The translations under genes and the position numbers were made by a program. The notes beneath the pieces were generated by a model. The model saw nothing but the letters and a program-made list of their open reading frames with translations. It did no database searches and was not told where the DNA came from. A stretch of 6,357 nt of DNA. Origin: Mycobacterium sp. (lineage in GTDB: Bacteria > Actinomycetota > Actinomycetes > Mycobacteriales > Mycobacteriaceae). The first letter of the stretch is position 1. Every line of letters begins with the position of its first letter. Of this stretch, positions 6,061 to 6,357 are shown piece after piece. The stretch lies in assembly GCA_023264755.1 (NCBI GenBank), contig JAHFVB010000309.1:1-6357 (forward strand). Reading direction: 5' to 3'.

Positions 6061-6357
6061 ATTGAGTCAATAACCAACGTGCACAATCGATATCGCATAC
6101 CAGCAACCGGGCGAGCCGGCCACGTAGGGCCGCCAGCGTGGCCCGATGCTTGGCGGCTCCGCTGGAGATCAAGATCGTCTTCGCGCAGTTACGGATGTCT
6201 TCCAGGGGCACCGACACCGAGCGGCGGGCCAGTTCGGTGTCGACCGGATTTCCGTCGGCGTCGAAGAAGCGGCCCCCGATCTCGCCGACGGCCCCGAGCG
6301 TGATGAGCTCGTCGAGCATCCGGCCGTCGAGGAAGCTGCCTTCGAACAAGGTGGTGG
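6059..6357 (-). CDS. SorC-family sugar-responsive transcriptional regulator, C-terminal fragment
   Basis: The last 98 complete codons of a gene that enters from the right edge; its N-terminal DNA-binding domain is outside the window. The visible part matches the end of the SorC/DeoR-type sugar-binding effector domain: LGAVGEIGGRFFDADGNPVD, then SVPLEDIRNC, AKTILISSGAAKHRATLAAL and RGRLARLLVCDIDCARWLL. In family members, GD(I/L)xGRFFDxxG and the closing GxxKxxAxxAALRGxLxxxLxTD are hallmark stretches binding a phosphorylated or free sugar. Here the usual LITDEATA-like ending is LVCDIDCA, a small divergence. The codon at 6349-6347 is TTG but is internal (Leu), because the frame stays open to the edge. 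The binding-protein gene follows after 16 bp, so the regulator is probably the first or an early gene of the operon and controls its own expression. Confidence 0.88.
   Translation of the reverse strand, partial: TTLFEGSFLDGRMLDELITLGAVGEIGGRFFDADGNPVDTELARRSVSVPLEDIRNCAKTILISSGAAKHRATLAALRGRLARLLVCDIDCARWLLTQ

Noticed and set aside
6347..6349. TTG as a possible start of a 96-residue protein at the right edge.
   Set aside because: The frame is open to the window edge, and the sequence is the middle of a SorC effector domain, so this is an internal leucine of a truncated gene.

Overview
The window looks like a high-GC mycobacterial chromosome segment, most likely from a fast-growing Mycobacterium/Mycolicibacterium. 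The clearest marker is the left edge, where the minus strand encodes the first 27 residues of a mycobacterial-type DNA ligase D (LigD). From memory, M. smegmatis also carries ligD beside a sugar ABC-transporter operon; that synteny was not checked here.

Layout, left to right: (1) bases 1-81, minus strand, 5' end of ligD running off the window; (2) bases 82-113, a very short divergent promoter region with twin GTATCG motifs and candidate leaderless starts for both flanking genes; (3) about 114-335, plus strand, a small exported protein; (4) 342-6357, minus strand, one tightly packed operon read from right to left. Its order of transcription is: C-terminal part of a SorC-family sugar-responsive regulator, lipoprotein solute-binding protein, permease 1, permease 2, ATPase, and a DUF4032 protein with a kinase-like N-terminal half. 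Gaps inside the operon are 16 bp, a 4-bp overlap, 4 bp, 30 bp and a 17-bp overlap, so one transcript is likely. Its promoter should lie upstream of the regulator, beyond base 6357.

The transporter is a complete CUT1-type carbohydrate ABC importer. The lipid-anchored binding protein captures substrate outside the membrane, two permeases with EAA loops form the channel, and a MalK/UgpC-type ATPase with a regulatory C-terminal domain powers it. Pairing with a SorC regulator suggests a sugar or polyol (sorbitol/xylitol/mannitol-like) ligand, but no catabolic enzyme is visible to fix the substrate.

The most unusual piece is the start of the DUF4032 gene. It carries an in-frame, imperfect tandem repeat (two units sharing an identical 19-bp core) that adds about 30 residues before the conserved protein begins. 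The kinase-like residues of this protein appear intact, so a signalling or substrate-phosphorylating role attached to the importer is possible but unproven. There is no stretch over 300 bases without a gene, and no RNA gene, CRISPR array or insertion sequence was seen.
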